A stretch of DNA of 64,000 bases from Cryobacterium arcticum (lineage in GTDB: Bacteria > Actinomycetota > Actinomycetes > Actinomycetales > Microbacteriaceae), in the NCBI RefSeq assembly GCF_001679725.1, contig NZ_CP016282.1, positions 930,001 to 994,000 of the forward strand. Reading direction: 5' to 3'. Under the pieces are notes generated by a model. That model was not told the DNA's origin. It did no database searches and was given only the letters and a program-made list of their open reading frames with translations. A program made the translations under genes and the position numbers. How positions within the stretch are numbered: position 1 is the first letter of the stretch; each line of letters starts with the position of its first letter. Below are positions 63,059 through 64,000 of the stretch, piece after piece.

Positions 63059-64000
63059 GGGGTCACGCTCTCTTGAAGCTGCTGCAGGTGGGTGCCGAGG
63101 TCGCCGTCGACAGCGGGGTAGGCGGGCGGTTCGGGTGCCGGGTCCCCCGGCTGCACCAGGAAGACCAGGGCGAGAATCGCGGCCAGCGCCACCGCGGCGC
63201 CGATGATCACCAGGCGGGGGCGGCGGGCGGCGTTCCGGAGTGCGGCACGCGGCCAGGTTGACGTTCGAGGCGTCGGGCCGGACGGCTGGGACCGCTGCCC
63301 GGCGTTCTGGGGCCTGAACGCGACCGTTGTCGCCCCGGTGTCGGCAGAGCCGACCTCGCCGGCCGTGGTGAACGCCCGGGTGACGTCGTCGCCTCCGGAG
63401 GCCGGCAGGCGGCGGGTGGGCGCATCCTGGGCCCGGGTGCGTTCCAGGGCCTCGGTACGTTCCAGGAGATCCGTCTGCACCTCAGTCGCTCCGTCCGTGG
63501 TCGCACCGATCGGCGCCGGGACCCAGGTGGACTCTCCGGCCTCGAAGGTTTCCAGCGGGACCAATTCGCGCAAACGCACCGCGGCATCCGCCGACGTGAG
63601 GCGGTCACCGGGCTCGCGGGCCGTCATACCGGTCAGGACGTCGTGCCACGCGGCGCCGAGCTCGGCGGGGATCTCGGGTTGACGCTGCAACCGGGCCATG
63701 GCCGACTCGATGGCCGTGCCCGGGTAGCTGCGCACACCGGTGACGGCCTCGAGCAGCACCAGGCCCAGCGAGTACACGTCGCTGGGCGGCCCGATCGGGT
63801 GGCCCATCGCCTGCTCCGGGCTGAGGTAACCGGCGGTACCCAGCACGGCTCCGGTGCTGGTGAGGTGGGTGGCGTCGATGAGCCGGGCAATGCCGAAGTC
63901 GGCCAGCTTGGCGTGCGAGACGCGGCCGGGAAAGTCGGACGGGGCCAGGAGCACGTTGGCGGGTTTGATGTCGCGGTGGATGATGCCCCTGGCGTGCACA
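63055..64000 (-). CDS. Ser/Thr protein kinase, C-terminal part (cut by window edge)
   Basis: This kinase continues beyond the right edge, so its N-terminal lobe is missing. The visible part has HRDIKPANVLLAPSD with catalytic Asp, DFGIARLID, GTAGYLSPEQAMG and the C-lobe, then a Thr/Arg-rich linker, one membrane segment (LVIIGAAVALAAILALVFLV) and a short outer tail (DGDLGTHLQQLQESVTP). There are no PASTA or Fn3 domains. It overlaps a lipoprotein gene by 4 bases. It is distinct from the kinase at 29063. Confidence 0.92.
   Translation of the reverse strand, partial: VHARGIIHRDIKPANVLLAPSDFPGRVSHAKLADFGIARLIDATHLTSTGAVLGTAGYLSPEQAMGHPIGPPSDVYSLGLVLLEAVTGVRSYPGTAIESAMARLQRQPEIPAELGAAWHDVLTGMTAREPGDRLTSADAAVRLRELVPLETFEAGESTWVPAPIGATTDGATEVQTDLLERTEALERTRAQDAPTRRLPASGGDDVTRAFTTAGEVGSADTGATTVAFRPQNAGQRSQPSGPTPRTSTWPRAALRNAARRPRLVIIGAAVALAAILALVFLVQPGDPAPEPPAYPAVDGDLGTHLQQLQESVTP

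Overview
This 64 kb window is high-GC chromosomal DNA from an actinobacterium, most likely Micrococcales/Microbacteriaceae and resembling Cryobacterium. The evidence is the strong G/C third-position bias, the frequent GTG starts, the order prmC - tsaC - wecA - atpI - atpBEFHAGDC, the very short AtpC, and many TANNNT promoter boxes sitting 6 nt before start codons (leaderless mRNAs). I saw no tRNA, rRNA, CRISPR array, insertion sequence, prophage or origin. No gene-free stretch exceeds 300 bases; the longest is about 265 bases, upstream of the polyamine-binding protein gene.

Layout. 0-5 kb: the end of a GNAT acetyltransferase gene, a LysE exporter, a 2-oxoglutarate/Fe(II) oxygenase, and the cysteine pair cysK-cysE. 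3.8-14.9 kb: housekeeping (prmC, a GNAT gene, tsaC, a wecA-type glycosyl-phosphate transferase) running into the full F-type ATP synthase operon. 14.9-18.9 kb: yaaA, malate dehydrogenase, the DNA alkylation repair pair ogt-tag, and an aldo/keto reductase. 19-22.7 kb: a heterodimeric ABC exporter, followed by a large nested palindrome. 22.8-26.8 kb: an acetate-transporter-family protein, a DUF4192 protein, and a class-III aminotransferase with its Lrp/AsnC regulator.

27-44.6 kb holds the most interesting block, nine same-strand genes, several overlapping by 4 bases: FHA protein, PP2C phosphatase, membrane Ser/Thr kinase, a 1977-residue membrane-anchored Ig-like/Fn3 protein, MoxR ATPase, DUF58 protein, a transglutaminase-fold membrane protein, zinc-ribbon/FHA protein, and an FtsK/EccC-like ATPase. 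It resembles the PFNA cluster described in bifidobacteria, with FHA and FtsK/EccC parts added. The transglutaminase domain has lost its catalytic Cys and His, so it is probably a binding pseudoenzyme. The likely theme is phospho-regulated assembly or secretion of a giant surface protein.

44.6-54.7 kb: nitrogen and polyamine catabolism (alanine dehydrogenase, potDABC-type uptake, asparaginase, two GABA-aminotransferase paralogues, an OsmC protein). Together with the aminotransferase/Lrp pair at 25 kb these could import putrescine and convert it through GABA. 54.8-57.9 kb is a visibly less GC-rich accessory stretch: a possible SdpI-like membrane protein with an ArsR repressor, two lipoproteins and a small membrane protein. 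57.9-64 kb: YigZ, an SRPBCC/ArsR pair, PlsC, Dxr, an epimerase-like protein, and a lipoprotein coupled to a Ser/Thr kinase that runs off the right edge.
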